The notes beneath the pieces were generated by a model. The model saw only the letters and a program-made list of their open reading frames with translations. It was not told the origin of the DNA and made no database searches. Source: JAHITU01 sp964486155 (GTDB lineage: Bacteria; Patescibacteriota; Minisyncoccia; Phycocordibacterales; UBA12079). Taken from it: DNA of 20,511 nt. The translations under genes and the position numbers were made by a program. Positions 11,884 to 18,433 of this stretch are shown one piece after another. Positions within the stretch are counted from its first letter, which is position 1, and the number at the start of each line of letters is the position of its first letter. The stretch lies in assembly GCA_964486155.1 (NCBI GenBank), contig CAZAKQ010000013.1, positions 1 through 20,511 of the forward strand, in the 5' to 3' direction.

Positions 11884-13020
11884 TTAATTGTTTTGTTTTA
11901 AAACAATATTTAATAATTCATCTGCTATTTTTCTAGAAGAATTTTCAATTGAAAATTCTTGAGCTTTAGTCGCTAGCTCTTGCATCTTTTCTTTATTATC
12001 CATTAAACGATTAATTTCAGCTAATAACAATCTAGGGCTTAAATTTTCTTGTTCAACAACCACACAGGCTCCTTCACGAGCATAAGCAAAAGCATTTTTT
12101 CTTTGATCTCCACTAACTTCTTTAGGAATAGGAATTATAATACTAGGTTTTCCCCAAAAAGCTATTTCTGAAATTGAACCCGATCCTGCTCTAGAAATTA
12201 TTAAATCAGAAGCTCCTGCTGACATTCTCATAGCTAAAGTTTTTAAATAAGGAAAAACCTTATATCTTTCATTGTACTCACTCTTTTCTAAAACTACTCT
12301 AGCTCTTTCTTTTACATCCTTAAATAATTTTTTCCCTGTTTGATGAATAATTTGATATTTTTCAACTAATTGAGGCAAAATATCAACTAAATTTTCGTTA
12401 ATAGTTAATGCTCCACTAGAACCTCCTAAAATTAAAATAGTAGGAATATTAGAATCTAAATGTAAATATTCAGAAGCTCCTTCTTCTAATAAAATAGTCA
12501 ACTCTTTTTGAATAGGATTTCCTAAATAAGCAATTTTATCTTTCTTTGTATTTAGATATTGTGTTGCGTCAGGAAATCCTAAAGAAACTCTTTCAGCAAA
12601 ATTAGAAGCCCAAAGATTAGTTCTCCCAGGAACCGAATCAGAAATATGTATAAAAACAGGGATCTTTAAAATTTTAGCACTCAATAAAACAGGAAATGCT
12701 ACATTACCACCATTAGAAAAAATAATATCAGGAAAAATATCAAATACTATAAATAAAGATTTAACTAGACCCCAAGCAGTTTTAAATAATCCAAAAAAAT
12801 TTAAAACAGAAAAATTCCTCCTTAATTTACCAGCAGAAATCTTTTTAAATTCTATATTATTTTCAAATAATTTCTTTTTATTATAAGGACTATTTGATAA
12901 AAAATATAATTTAGGCTTAAGTAATTTTCTTTCTGTAGCTATATTATTTATTTCTTGGGCGACCGCTATCAATGGATAAAAATGTCCTCCACTATCCCCT
13001 CCTGTTAAAATTATTTTCAT
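11884..13020 (-). CDS. murG: UDP-GlcNAc:undecaprenyl-PP-MurNAc-pentapeptide transferase
   Basis: A 378-residue GT-B glycosyltransferase that makes lipid II from lipid I on the inner membrane face. Motifs: GGDSGGH (7-13, the G-loop GGxGGH), HISDSVPGRTN (125-135, corresponding to HEQNxxxGxxN with the Glu-Gln replaced), GGSSGALTIN (199-208) and RAGSGSISEIA (277-287) with KPSIIIP for the UDP-GlcNAc site. Length is slightly above the usual 355-365. It sits 47 nt after ftsW and belongs to a division and cell-wall cluster. No Shine-Dalgarno seen; TATAAA lies further upstream (about 22 nt), so a short leader is possible. Confidence 0.95.
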   Translation of the reverse strand: MKIILTGGDSGGHFYPLIAVAQEINNIATERKLLKPKLYFLSNSPYNKKKLFENNIEFKKISAGKLRRNFSVLNFFGLFKTAWGLVKSLFIVFDIFPDIIFSNGGNVAFPVLLSAKILKIPVFIHISDSVPGRTNLWASNFAERVSLGFPDATQYLNTKKDKIAYLGNPIQKELTILLEEGASEYLHLDSNIPTILILGGSSGALTINENLVDILPQLVEKYQIIHQTGKKLFKDVKERARVVLEKSEYNERYKVFPYLKTLAMRMSAGASDLIISRAGSGSISEIAFWGKPSIIIPIPKEVSGDQRKNAFAYAREGACVVVEQENLSPRLLLAEINRLMDNKEKMQELATKAQEFSIENSSRKIADELLNIVLKQNN

Positions 13021-13067
13021 AGTAATTGATTAAAATTTATAATACTAAAATTTAAAAAACATTAATT

Positions 13068-14171
13068 TTAAAATCGTTTTTTATATTTTGATATGTTTAA
13101 TAATATACCCACTTCAGCTAAAGCAAATAATAAAGCTGTTCCTCCTTGACTAACAAAAATTAAAGGCATACCAATCATCGGGAAAATTCCTAACATAGAA
13201 GCTATATTAATAAATGATTGAGATGTTATAAGTATAACAATTCCAACCGCTAATAGTCTACCAAAAACATCTGTCGAACGAGAAGCTATTTTTAATCCTC
13301 TTAAAGCAAAAAGTAAAAATAAAGTTATTAAAATTAAAGCTCCTATAAAACCCCACTCTTCAGCTGTTACAGCAAAAATAGAATCTCCTATAGGTTCAGG
13401 CAAAAGTCCAAATTTTTGAATACTTTTTCCAAAACCTTTTCCCCAAAAACCTCCTGACCCTATAGCTGTTAAAGATTGGTTTATTTGATAACTAGCTCCT
13501 AGGGTATCATTAGCGGGTTTTAAAAAAGTTGATAATCTTTGTAATATATAAGGTTTATATAAAGCCAATGGAATAATCGTTATTAAAGAAGTTCCTATTA
13601 TAATTCCTAAATGTTTGAAACTTACTTCAGCAACCAAAAGCATTCCTAATGCGGTGATTATAATAATTACTAAAGTTCCGTAATCTGGTTGAAAATATGC
13701 CAAAAGAGCCACTAATCCTAACAAAATAAATACAGGCATAATACTATATTTCCAATTACTTAATCGGGTTTTAAATACAGACAAAAAAGTAGCAAAATAA
13801 ACTACAAACGCAATTTTTAACAATTCTGCTGTCTGAAAAGAAAAACCAAATATATCTAACCACCTACTAGCTCCTCCGTGTTTCAAACCTATTCCAGGAA
13901 CAAAAACTAAACAAGAAAGAAATAGAGAAAATAAAAAAATATAAAAAGCATATTTTTTATATTTTCTATATTGTATTTTGGATAATAATGACATCAAAAA
14001 AATTCCCCCCACTAATCCTAGTCCTGCTTGTTTAAGAAAAATAGATATAAAATCTCCTTTTCCTTTGGCTAATAACCCCATAGAAGCAGACATAAATAAA
14101 AAGAATCCTAAAGAAGCTAATATCAATACTATAAATAAGAATATTTTATCTACTTTTCTTTTTTGGGACAT
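13068..14171 (-). CDS. ftsW: FtsW-type SEDS lipid II polymerase
   Basis: A 367-residue membrane protein with about ten transmembrane helices. SEDS landmarks are GLKHGGASRWLD (95-106), QPDYGT (161-166), QRLSTFL (211-217) and LPEPIGDSIFAV (257-268), the last in the large external loop before a C-terminal helical bundle. SEDS proteins polymerise glycan strands with a class B penicillin-binding protein; FtsW acts at the septum and RodA along the side wall. The murG neighbour and conserved dcw order favour FtsW over RodA. The gene starts about 190 nt from the divergent rnpB, with a strong hairpin in between (14187-14260). Confidence 0.9.
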   Translation of the reverse strand: MSQKRKVDKIFLFIVLILASLGFFLFMSASMGLLAKGKGDFISIFLKQAGLGLVGGIFLMSLLSKIQYRKYKKYAFYIFLFSLFLSCLVFVPGIGLKHGGASRWLDIFGFSFQTAELLKIAFVVYFATFLSVFKTRLSNWKYSIMPVFILLGLVALLAYFQPDYGTLVIIIITALGMLLVAEVSFKHLGIIIGTSLITIIPLALYKPYILQRLSTFLKPANDTLGASYQINQSLTAIGSGGFWGKGFGKSIQKFGLLPEPIGDSIFAVTAEEWGFIGALILITLFLLFALRGLKIASRSTDVFGRLLAVGIVILITSQSFINIASMLGIFPMIGMPLIFVSQGGTALLFALAEVGILLNISKYKKRF

Positions 14172-14186
14172 AGTATAAATTAGTCG

Positions 14187-14260
14187 AAAGTCTATAAAGT
14201 CGAAAGTCGAAAGTTTTTTTAGAAAAATCGCAAAGCGATTTTTCTGACTTTATAGACTTT
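14187..14260. promoter_or_regulatory. long two-part hairpin between ftsW and rnpB
   Basis: AAAGTCTATAAAGTC (14187-14201) pairs exactly with GACTTTATAGACTTT (14246-14260). Inside it AGAAAAATCGC/GCGATTTTTCT (14221-14245) forms a second perfect stem, leaving one bulge that repeats GTCGAAA. It is 16 nt before the ftsW start and may lie in the ftsW leader or shield ftsW from antisense transcription. Function inferred only. Confidence 0.5.
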
Positions 14261-14323
14261 ATAGACTTGTTACTTTTGACTCTTTAATTATACTACAAAT
14301 TTACATTAAACTTATTAACATCT

Positions 14324-14352
14324 TTGCTAAATACCATATTATATTGTATAAT
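14324..14352 (+). promoter_or_regulatory. rnpB promoter
   Basis: TTGCTA (14324-14329) and TATAAT (14347-14352) are separated by 17 bp. The predicted start, 14359, is exactly the first base of the P1 helix of the RNase P RNA, which supports both calls. Confidence 0.7.
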
Positions 14353-14430
14353 ATATTTATGTTCTTTTATATTGAGTGATTGCTGAATTTTTCTTTTTGA
14401 AAAATTTGGAGGAAAGTCCGGACACTTATT

Positions 14431-14474
14431 CCCAGCACTTTGTTTATAATATTTCTTATAAACAAAGTGCTGGG
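14431..14474 (+). repeat. rnpB insertion 1: perfect 19-bp hairpin
   Basis: CCCAGCACTTTGTTTATAA and its exact complement TTATAAACAAAGTGCTGGG around a 6-nt loop, in place of the short segment between P5 and P7 where class A RNAs form P6 or P5.1. Its outer 12 bp are identical to those closing insertion 3. Confidence 0.8.
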
Positions 14475-14502
14475 TCTAAAATGGTAGCAGGTAATGCCTG
14501 TC

Positions 14503-14787
14503 GAGCATTCCTCATTGCATTTGAAATGAATTTTTAAATTTTTAATTTTGTAATTTTGTAAATATGCAAAGTATATAATTCCATCGCTCGGATTATGTGA
14601 AAATGAATTTTCACAAATCCTCGCTTGAAATTATAAACAAAATTTTTAATTTCTAAACTTTACGAAAATTTGCAAAGCAAATTTTATCGTCGTGTTTTAA
14701 GATTTAAATATTATATATTAGAAATTATTTATAAAATTAAAAATTATAAAATTAAAAATTTATTTCCGAGTGTAACGAGGAATGCTC
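14503..14787 (+). repeat. rnpB insertion 2: extended P9 arm with a repeat-family element
   Basis: GAGCATTCCTC (14503-14513) pairs with GAGGAATGCTC (14777-14787). Inside, a long A/T stem joins gaaatgaatttttaaa-like sequence (from 14523) to its complement near 14730-14766. Further in, TATAATT...AAATTATA (14574-14635) is a relative of the 87-bp repeat, and CGAAAATTTGC/GCAAATTTTatCG forms another hairpin. It follows P8 where P9 normally is. Confidence 0.8.
14560..14635 (+). repeat. relative of the 87-bp repeat inside rnpB
   Basis: The outer parts match the tandem repeat at 5078-5338 closely: ATATAATTnCATCGnTCGGATTAT and AAATCCTCnCTTGAAATTATA. The middle differs (GTGAAAAT/ATTTTCAC instead of the repeat's own stem) but keeps base pairing, as expected of a mobile hairpin family. 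Confidence 0.75.
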
Positions 14788-14901
14788 TGAGGTGCGAGCA
14801 GAGACGCTGATAATCGAAAGAAAATCAGAACCCTTCGGGGTTAGCTTCATGGAAACTTGAAGATTGAAACGGCTAAATCCTTACCCAAGTGCAAGGCCGT
14901 A

Positions 14902-15094
14902 CCCAGCACTTTGTTTGTAAGCAAACAAAGAATTTTCAATTCACAATTCACAATTTTCAATCAATGAAAAAGTGATCAATTTCCAAACAGGAATTTTGGC
15001 GGAGCCAAAATTCATCATCACTGAACATTTAATCATTGGAAATTCACTGAGAATTGATTATTGAAAATTTTGAACTTATGCTCAAAGTGCTGGG
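14902..15094 (+). repeat. rnpB insertion 3: nested palindromes in the P16-P17 position
   Basis: CCCAGCACTTTG (14902-14913) pairs with CAAAGTGCTGGG (15083-15094). Within lie aattttcaat/attgaaaatt repeats that pair across the insert and a perfect stem GAATTTTGGC/GCCAAAATTC around 14991-15013. The GGU of L15 follows directly at 15095-15097. Confidence 0.75.
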
Positions 15095-15147
15095 GGTGCC
15101 GCTTGAGATATATTGGCGACAATATATCCAGATAAATAATCACTGAT

Positions 15148-15308
15148 GCTTTGAGTTACGAAACAGAATTCGTTACGAAAGCTTGATAAAAAGAAAAGTT
15201 CGCTTGAAGCCGAGATTTTTCGTAGCATTAGCTACCAAAATTGAGGGTGAAAGATGAAATTTTCTTTTTATAAAGATTGTAGTAGTATTCTGTTTCGTAA
15301 TTCAAAGC
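15148..15308 (+). repeat. rnpB insertion 4: P19 stem extended to 22 bp with internal structure
   Basis: Bases 15148-15169 pair with 15287-15308 over 22 positions with one G-U, starting GCTTTGAG and ending CTCAAAGC-like. Inside, ATAAAAAGAAAA (15186-15197) pairs with TTTTCTTTTTAT (15260-15271), enclosing GTAGC/GCTAC. P19 is a variable helix absent from E. coli. Confidence 0.75.
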
Positions 15309-15350
15309 TTTTCACAAAATCCGGCTTATAGATATAAAAGAACATAATAA

Positions 15351-15386
15351 AAGCCACCAGCTAATATTTTGCTGGTGGTTTTCATT
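15351..15386 (+). terminator. rnpB terminator
   Basis: AAAGCCACCAGC pairs with GCTGGTGGTTTT around an 8-nt loop, followed by cattt, shortly after the end of P1. Confidence 0.8.
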
Positions 15387-15405
15387 TAACCTATTTAGAT
15401 TCTTT

Positions 15406-15633
15406 TTATTCTTCTTTCTTTTGTTTAGAAATCAAATCTGCAATTTCTTTATCTTTTTTTTGAGAACTATCAAGCCATTTTTTATCGCGCAAATGGCCTC
15501 CTGGATCAGAATATTTTTTATCCAAGTTTTCTTCGTTTAAAACCTTTTTCCCTTTTTGTAGATCATCAGGATGAGAACCTATCCCATCGCTTTTTCCTCC
15601 ATTACCAGAACAACATAAACCGATTTTGTTCAT
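15406..15633 (-). CDS. unknown small charged protein
   Basis: 75 residues starting MNKIGLCCSGNGGKSDG. The frame extends upstream to 15672, but a clear AAGGAG lies about 8 nt before the ATG at 15633, which fixes this start. It is hydrophilic, rich in Lys/Asp/Gly, with Cys-Cys near the N-terminus and two similar segments (SHPDDLQKGKK, SDPGGHLRDKK). The C-terminal third is a charged helix (KKDKEIADLISKQKKEE). No signal peptide or membrane segment. No family recognised. Convergent with rnpB, whose terminator lies about 20 nt beyond its stop. Confidence 0.65.
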   Translation of the reverse strand: MNKIGLCCSGNGGKSDGIGSHPDDLQKGKKVLNEENLDKKYSDPGGHLRDKKWLDSSQKKDKEIADLISKQKKEE

Positions 15634-15755
15634 TTTAAATCTCCTTCTAAATAAAAAAATTAAAGTTTTCAATATAATATATTGGAATTAGAACTATTCT
15701 TTTAATTAGAATATATAATATTTATCAAAAAATCAAGTAGTTTTTATTATTAAAC

Positions 15756-15795
15756 AAAAATCTAACGACTACGCTTGCGTAGCCGTTAGATTTTT
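15756..15795. terminator. bidirectional terminator
   Basis: AAAAATCTAACGACTACGC pairs with GCGTAGCCGTTAGATTTTT (one mismatch) around a short loop. It ends the LivK-like transcript arriving on the minus strand and also carries a T-run for the plus strand. Confidence 0.75.
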
Positions 15796-15822
15796 TATCT
15801 AAATTTTTATTTATTTAACTTT

Positions 15823-16923
15823 TTATAGTTCAACTAATTCCCCATTTTGCATTATATTTATTACAAAAGGTTTTATAACATCTCCGTTTTCATCAAAAGT
15901 AATATTTCCTGAAACTCCTTCATAATTTTCTATAGTATAAAGATTATTTTTAATTTTTTCTGGATTAATTCCATCTTTAATTGCTATTTCTAATAATTTA
16001 ATCGCATCATAGGATTCCGCTACATAAACTAAGGGTTCTACTTGATAAATATCTTTATATTTAATTGCAAAGTCTTTATCAGGAGTTTTTTGATAAATAC
16101 TAATAACTCCATTTCTTGAATCTCCCGCTATCTCTACGGTCTGAGGATCATCTATACCTTCAAAACCTGAATATATTTGTATATTTAAATCTAACTCTTC
16201 AACTTGTTTAATTACTGTTCCCATTTCTGCGGGGAACCCCATTAATAACAAATTTTCTAACTTGGCTTCTTTGATTTTAGTCAATTGAGTTCTGGCATCT
16301 GCTAATCCTTGAGGATAAATTTCCTTCATTACAACTTTTCCTCCCAACTCTTCAAATTTATTTGTAAAAGATTTTTCAAACCCTATTGCAGCATCAATAT
16401 TAACTGCTAAAACAGCTAATTCTCTTACATCTTTTTCATTAAATAAATATTCTGCAAAAACCTTAGCTTTTAAATCATCAGAAACTACATTTCTGAAAAT
16501 ATAATCTCCAGCATCCTTTACATCAGGAGCTGTGGCTGAAGGAGATAAAACAATTATTTTCTTCTCATTAGCTAAATTATTTATAGCCAATAATTCCCCA
16601 CTACATACTGGGCCTACTATAACATTAACTTTATCAATATTAATCAATTTGTTAGCTATACTTACTGCTTTAGCAGGATCACATGGACTATCTTCTACAA
16701 TTAGTTTAAATTTTTCTATATCAGAATTAACTTCATCAGTAGCCATTTTAATTCCATCCAACATTCCTTCTCCATAATTTGCCAAATCCCCAGTTAAAGC
16801 TATCATTATCCCTACCTTAATTGATTCATCTACTTTAATTTTTGTTTGATTTTGATTAACAAAAAACCACCCAATCAAAACCAAAACGATTATCCCTAAA
16901 ATTATTTGTATGTTTTTGTTCAT
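15823..16923 (-). CDS. LivK-like branched-chain amino acid/amide binding protein (second)
   Basis: A 366-residue type 1 periplasmic-binding-fold receptor of the Leu/Ile/Val family. It has an N-terminal membrane anchor (7-22) with no lipobox Cys, so it is probably held to the membrane by the helix. Ligand-site segments are ALTGDLANYGEGMLDGI (42-58), VGPVCSG (103-109) and SPSATAP (127-133). It delivers an amino acid or amide to LivH/LivM. It lies downstream of livM and the second MazF-like gene, with its own possible promoter (TATAAT, minus strand 16987-16982). The distant similarity to the first receptor (19383-20480) suggests different ligands. Specificity cannot be read from the sequence. 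Confidence 0.85.
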   Translation of the reverse strand: MNKNIQIILGIIVLVLIGWFFVNQNQTKIKVDESIKVGIMIALTGDLANYGEGMLDGIKMATDEVNSDIEKFKLIVEDSPCDPAKAVSIANKLINIDKVNVIVGPVCSGELLAINNLANEKKIIVLSPSATAPDVKDAGDYIFRNVVSDDLKAKVFAEYLFNEKDVRELAVLAVNIDAAIGFEKSFTNKFEELGGKVVMKEIYPQGLADARTQLTKIKEAKLENLLLMGFPAEMGTVIKQVEELDLNIQIYSGFEGIDDPQTVEIAGDSRNGVISIYQKTPDKDFAIKYKDIYQVEPLVYVAESYDAIKLLEIAIKDGINPEKIKNNLYTIENYEGVSGNITFDENGDVIKPFVINIMQNGELVEL

Positions 16924-16981
16924 TTTATTTTTTATTATTTAATAATTGTTAATTTGTAATTGACTTTTTTTTATCCTTGAT

Positions 16982-16987
16982 ATTATA
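16982..16987 (-). promoter_or_regulatory. possible -10 box for the second LivK-like gene
   Basis: TATAAT on the minus strand, about 59 nt before the ATG at 16923. Just upstream of it two small hairpins (CTCCTC/GAGGAG and CTCC/GGAG, about 16999-17030) follow the MazF-like terminator. Confidence 0.35.
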
Positions 16988-17036
16988 TATGTATAAATCT
17001 CCATATAGGAGCCCTCCTCTTTTGAGGAGTATAAAC

Positions 17037-17076
17037 TAGAAAAACTTATTGAATTAACTCAATGAGTTTTTCTTTT
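17037..17076 (-). terminator. terminator overlapping the end of the second MazF-like gene
   Basis: AGAAAAACTCATTGA pairs with TTCAATAAGTTTTTCT (minus strand, one mismatch). The left arm is the last coding segment (EKLIELIQ) and the stop is at the loop and right arm, as in the first MazF-like gene. Confidence 0.6.
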
Positions 17077-17429
17077 GTTTTACTAAAATCAGATTTACTT
17101 AATTTGCCATATCTAAATTTTAATCTTTTCGCATCAAATAATTTTACTTGAGACAAAATAGCTGAACTATCTATATTTTTAAATTTAAAATTATGATAAA
17201 AAGGCAAATCCTTTTTTATTTTTGTTAAAGGGATTCCTAAAAATATTTTTTTATTAAATTTCTTTAATATTATCGCAGGTCTTAAATATTCTTTACCATT
17301 TCCATCTTGTTCATAACCTACATTAACTCCTATTTTTAAAAACCAAACTTCCCTCTCAGAAAAATTTTTCTTAATTTCAAAAACATTTATTTCTTTTTTT
17401 TCTTTATTCCAATTATCAAAATCTTTCAT
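17046..17429 (-). CDS. MazF/PemK-like toxin, second orphan copy
   Basis: 127 residues, homologous to the gene at 98-499. Shared blocks are DFDNWN near the start, REVWFLKIGVNVGYEQDG (26-43), RPAIIL (50-55), PLTK (67-70) and SQVKLFDAKR (93-102). It interrupts a liv transporter cluster on the same strand, between livM and the second binding-protein gene, with no antitoxin beside it. A partial copy of the 87-bp repeat directly upstream supplies a TATAAT. Members of the PemK/MazF fold cleave RNA, but whether this one is a toxin is unproven. The repeat and the foreign position suggest insertion into an older transport operon. Confidence 0.75.
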   Translation of the reverse strand: MKDFDNWNKEKKEINVFEIKKNFSEREVWFLKIGVNVGYEQDGNGKEYLRPAIILKKFNKKIFLGIPLTKIKKDLPFYHNFKFKNIDSSAILSQVKLFDAKRLKFRYGKLSKSDFSKTKEKLIELIQ

Positions 17430-17445
17430 TTTTCTAAATTTAATT

Positions 17446-17475
17446 GATGTAATTATATGCTCGCTTCATATAATT
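17446..17475 (-). repeat. partial copy of the 87-bp repeat before the second MazF-like gene
   Basis: On the minus strand, 30 nt are identical to the first 30 nt of the tandem repeat unit (AATTATATGAAGCGAGCATATAATTACATC split at the loop: arms AATTATATG and CATATAATT). The match ends abruptly 16 nt before the ATG. The TATAAT within it could serve as a -10 box for this gene. Confidence 0.75.
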
Positions 17476-17476
17476 C

Positions 17477-17528
17477 TAGAATAAATCTATTATATTATTA
17501 TATATAATAATATAATAGATTTATTCTA
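17477..17528. repeat. perfect 52-bp palindrome at the end of livM
   Basis: AGAATAAATCTATTATATT... is followed by its exact reverse complement without spacer (17478-17527, plus one more pair outside). The livM TAA (17523-17521) lies inside. It is purely A/T-rich in its centre. It could terminate livM or extrude a cruciform. Confidence 0.8.
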
Positions 17529-18393
17529 ATTCAACTCTACCATAAAAACCTTTTGGTTTATATATCAATATCAAAAGCAAAATCAAAGAATACAAAATCT
17601 GTCGAGCAGGACCAATAATCGTAGACGGAAAACCAATAAATCTCAAAGGTTCTGGCAATAGAGTTAAAATTACAGTGGCTATAATAGTTCCCTTTAGTGA
17701 AGCCAATCCTCCAATAATTACAATAGTCAAAACAGGAATTAATTGCATTAAATGAAACGAAGATGGATCAATAAAAGTAATATAGTGAGCATAAAGACTT
17801 CCAGCTATTCCCGCAAAGAAAGAACAAATCATTAATGACTTAGTTTTTATCCAAAAAGTGTTTTTTCCTAAAATTTTTACAGCCAATTCATCATCTCTAG
17901 TAGCTTCTAAAACTTTTCCGAAAGAAGACTCTGTTGTTTTTTTAATAACTAAATAAACTATTCCTCCAATAATTGCAGTCAAAATCAAGAAACTAATATT
18001 AGATGAAAAAGAAAAACCAAGAATCTCTGGTTTAGAAATTCCTGGCAACCCCAAAGGACCTCGAGTTAAAGAAACCCAATTCAAAGCCACCACATAAAAA
18101 ACAAAAGAAAAAGCCATCGTCGCCAAAGCTAAGTAATCCCCTTTTAATTTAGAACTAAAAATTGAAAGTAAGAAGGCAAAAAACATTGCTATTAACCCAG
18201 CCATAATTAAAGCCAATAAAAAAGGTGTTCCGTTTAGAACCAATAAGGCGGATGTGTAAGCTCCAATACCATAGAAAGCAATATGAGCCATATTTAACAT
18301 ACCACTATAACCAACACTTAATTGTAAAGACAAAGCTAAAACTAAGTATATTCCTACGAGTATGGCTAAATGTATAAAATAAGCTGATATCAT
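17521..18393 (-). CDS. livM: branched-chain amino acid ABC transporter permease LivM
   Basis: A 290-residue inner-membrane permease with about eight hydrophobic helices. Family segments are GYSGMLNMAHIAFYGIGAYTSALL (28-51), the EAA-like loop LAVKILGKNTFWIKTKSLM and the signature VIIGGLASLKGTIIA (about 226-240). It forms the translocation channel with LivH and transports branched-chain amino acids or related amides or urea delivered by a LivK receptor. It starts 40 nt after livH, without a Shine-Dalgarno. The last codons (GRVELE) and stop run into the 52-bp palindrome. Confidence 0.92.
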   Translation of the reverse strand: MISAYFIHLAILVGIYLVLALSLQLSVGYSGMLNMAHIAFYGIGAYTSALLVLNGTPFLLALIMAGLIAMFFAFLLSIFSSKLKGDYLALATMAFSFVFYVVALNWVSLTRGPLGLPGISKPEILGFSFSSNISFLILTAIIGGIVYLVIKKTTESSFGKVLEATRDDELAVKILGKNTFWIKTKSLMICSFFAGIAGSLYAHYITFIDPSSFHLMQLIPVLTIVIIGGLASLKGTIIATVILTLLPEPLRFIGFPSTIIGPARQILYSLILLLILIYKPKGFYGRVELE

Positions 18394-18433
18394 GATTTAA
18401 TTTTTGTGTTTACTTTAAATTATAAAATACAAT

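Larger units (their letters stand above)
14359..15345 (+). ncRNA. rnpB: RNase P RNA with four large insertions (about 987 nt)
   Basis: This is the catalytic RNA that matures tRNA 5' ends. Core landmarks in order: P1 5' strand (14359-14372), exactly complementary to 15332-15345; P2 AGTGATT (14375-14381) with AATCACT (15138-15144); P3; the P4 strand GGAGGAAAGTCCGG (14408-14421); P8 GCAGGTAATGCCTG (14487-14500); GTGCAAGGCCGTA before P15; GGTGCCGCTTGAG (15095-15107), with the GGU expected to pair with the tRNA CCA end; P18 ATATATTGgcgaCAATATAT; and AAATCCGGCTTAT (15317-15329), the P4 3' strand. Additions lie at 14431-14474, 14503-14787, 14902-15094 and 15148-15308, about 683 nt. Removing them leaves about 304 nt, a normal minimal core. 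All four are at variable peripheral helices (P5.1/P6 position, P9, P16-P17, P19) and closed by stems, so the RNA should still fold. Confidence 0.93.

Noticed and set aside
14431..15094. Human Alu contamination suggested by CCCAGCACTTTG
   Set aside because: Only 12 bases match; they form exact stems with partners inside rnpB and the surrounding sequence is unlike Alu.
14359..15345. Group I or group II intron in rnpB
   Set aside because: No intron catalytic core or intron-encoded protein was recognised; the extras are simple nested stems at positions where the helices normally vary in length.
13978..16777. Plus-strand ORFs at 13978-14178 and 16532-16777, and similar frames at 9410-9625
   Set aside because: They lie wholly or almost wholly opposite ftsW, the LivK-like gene and the M23 gene and show no initiation signals.
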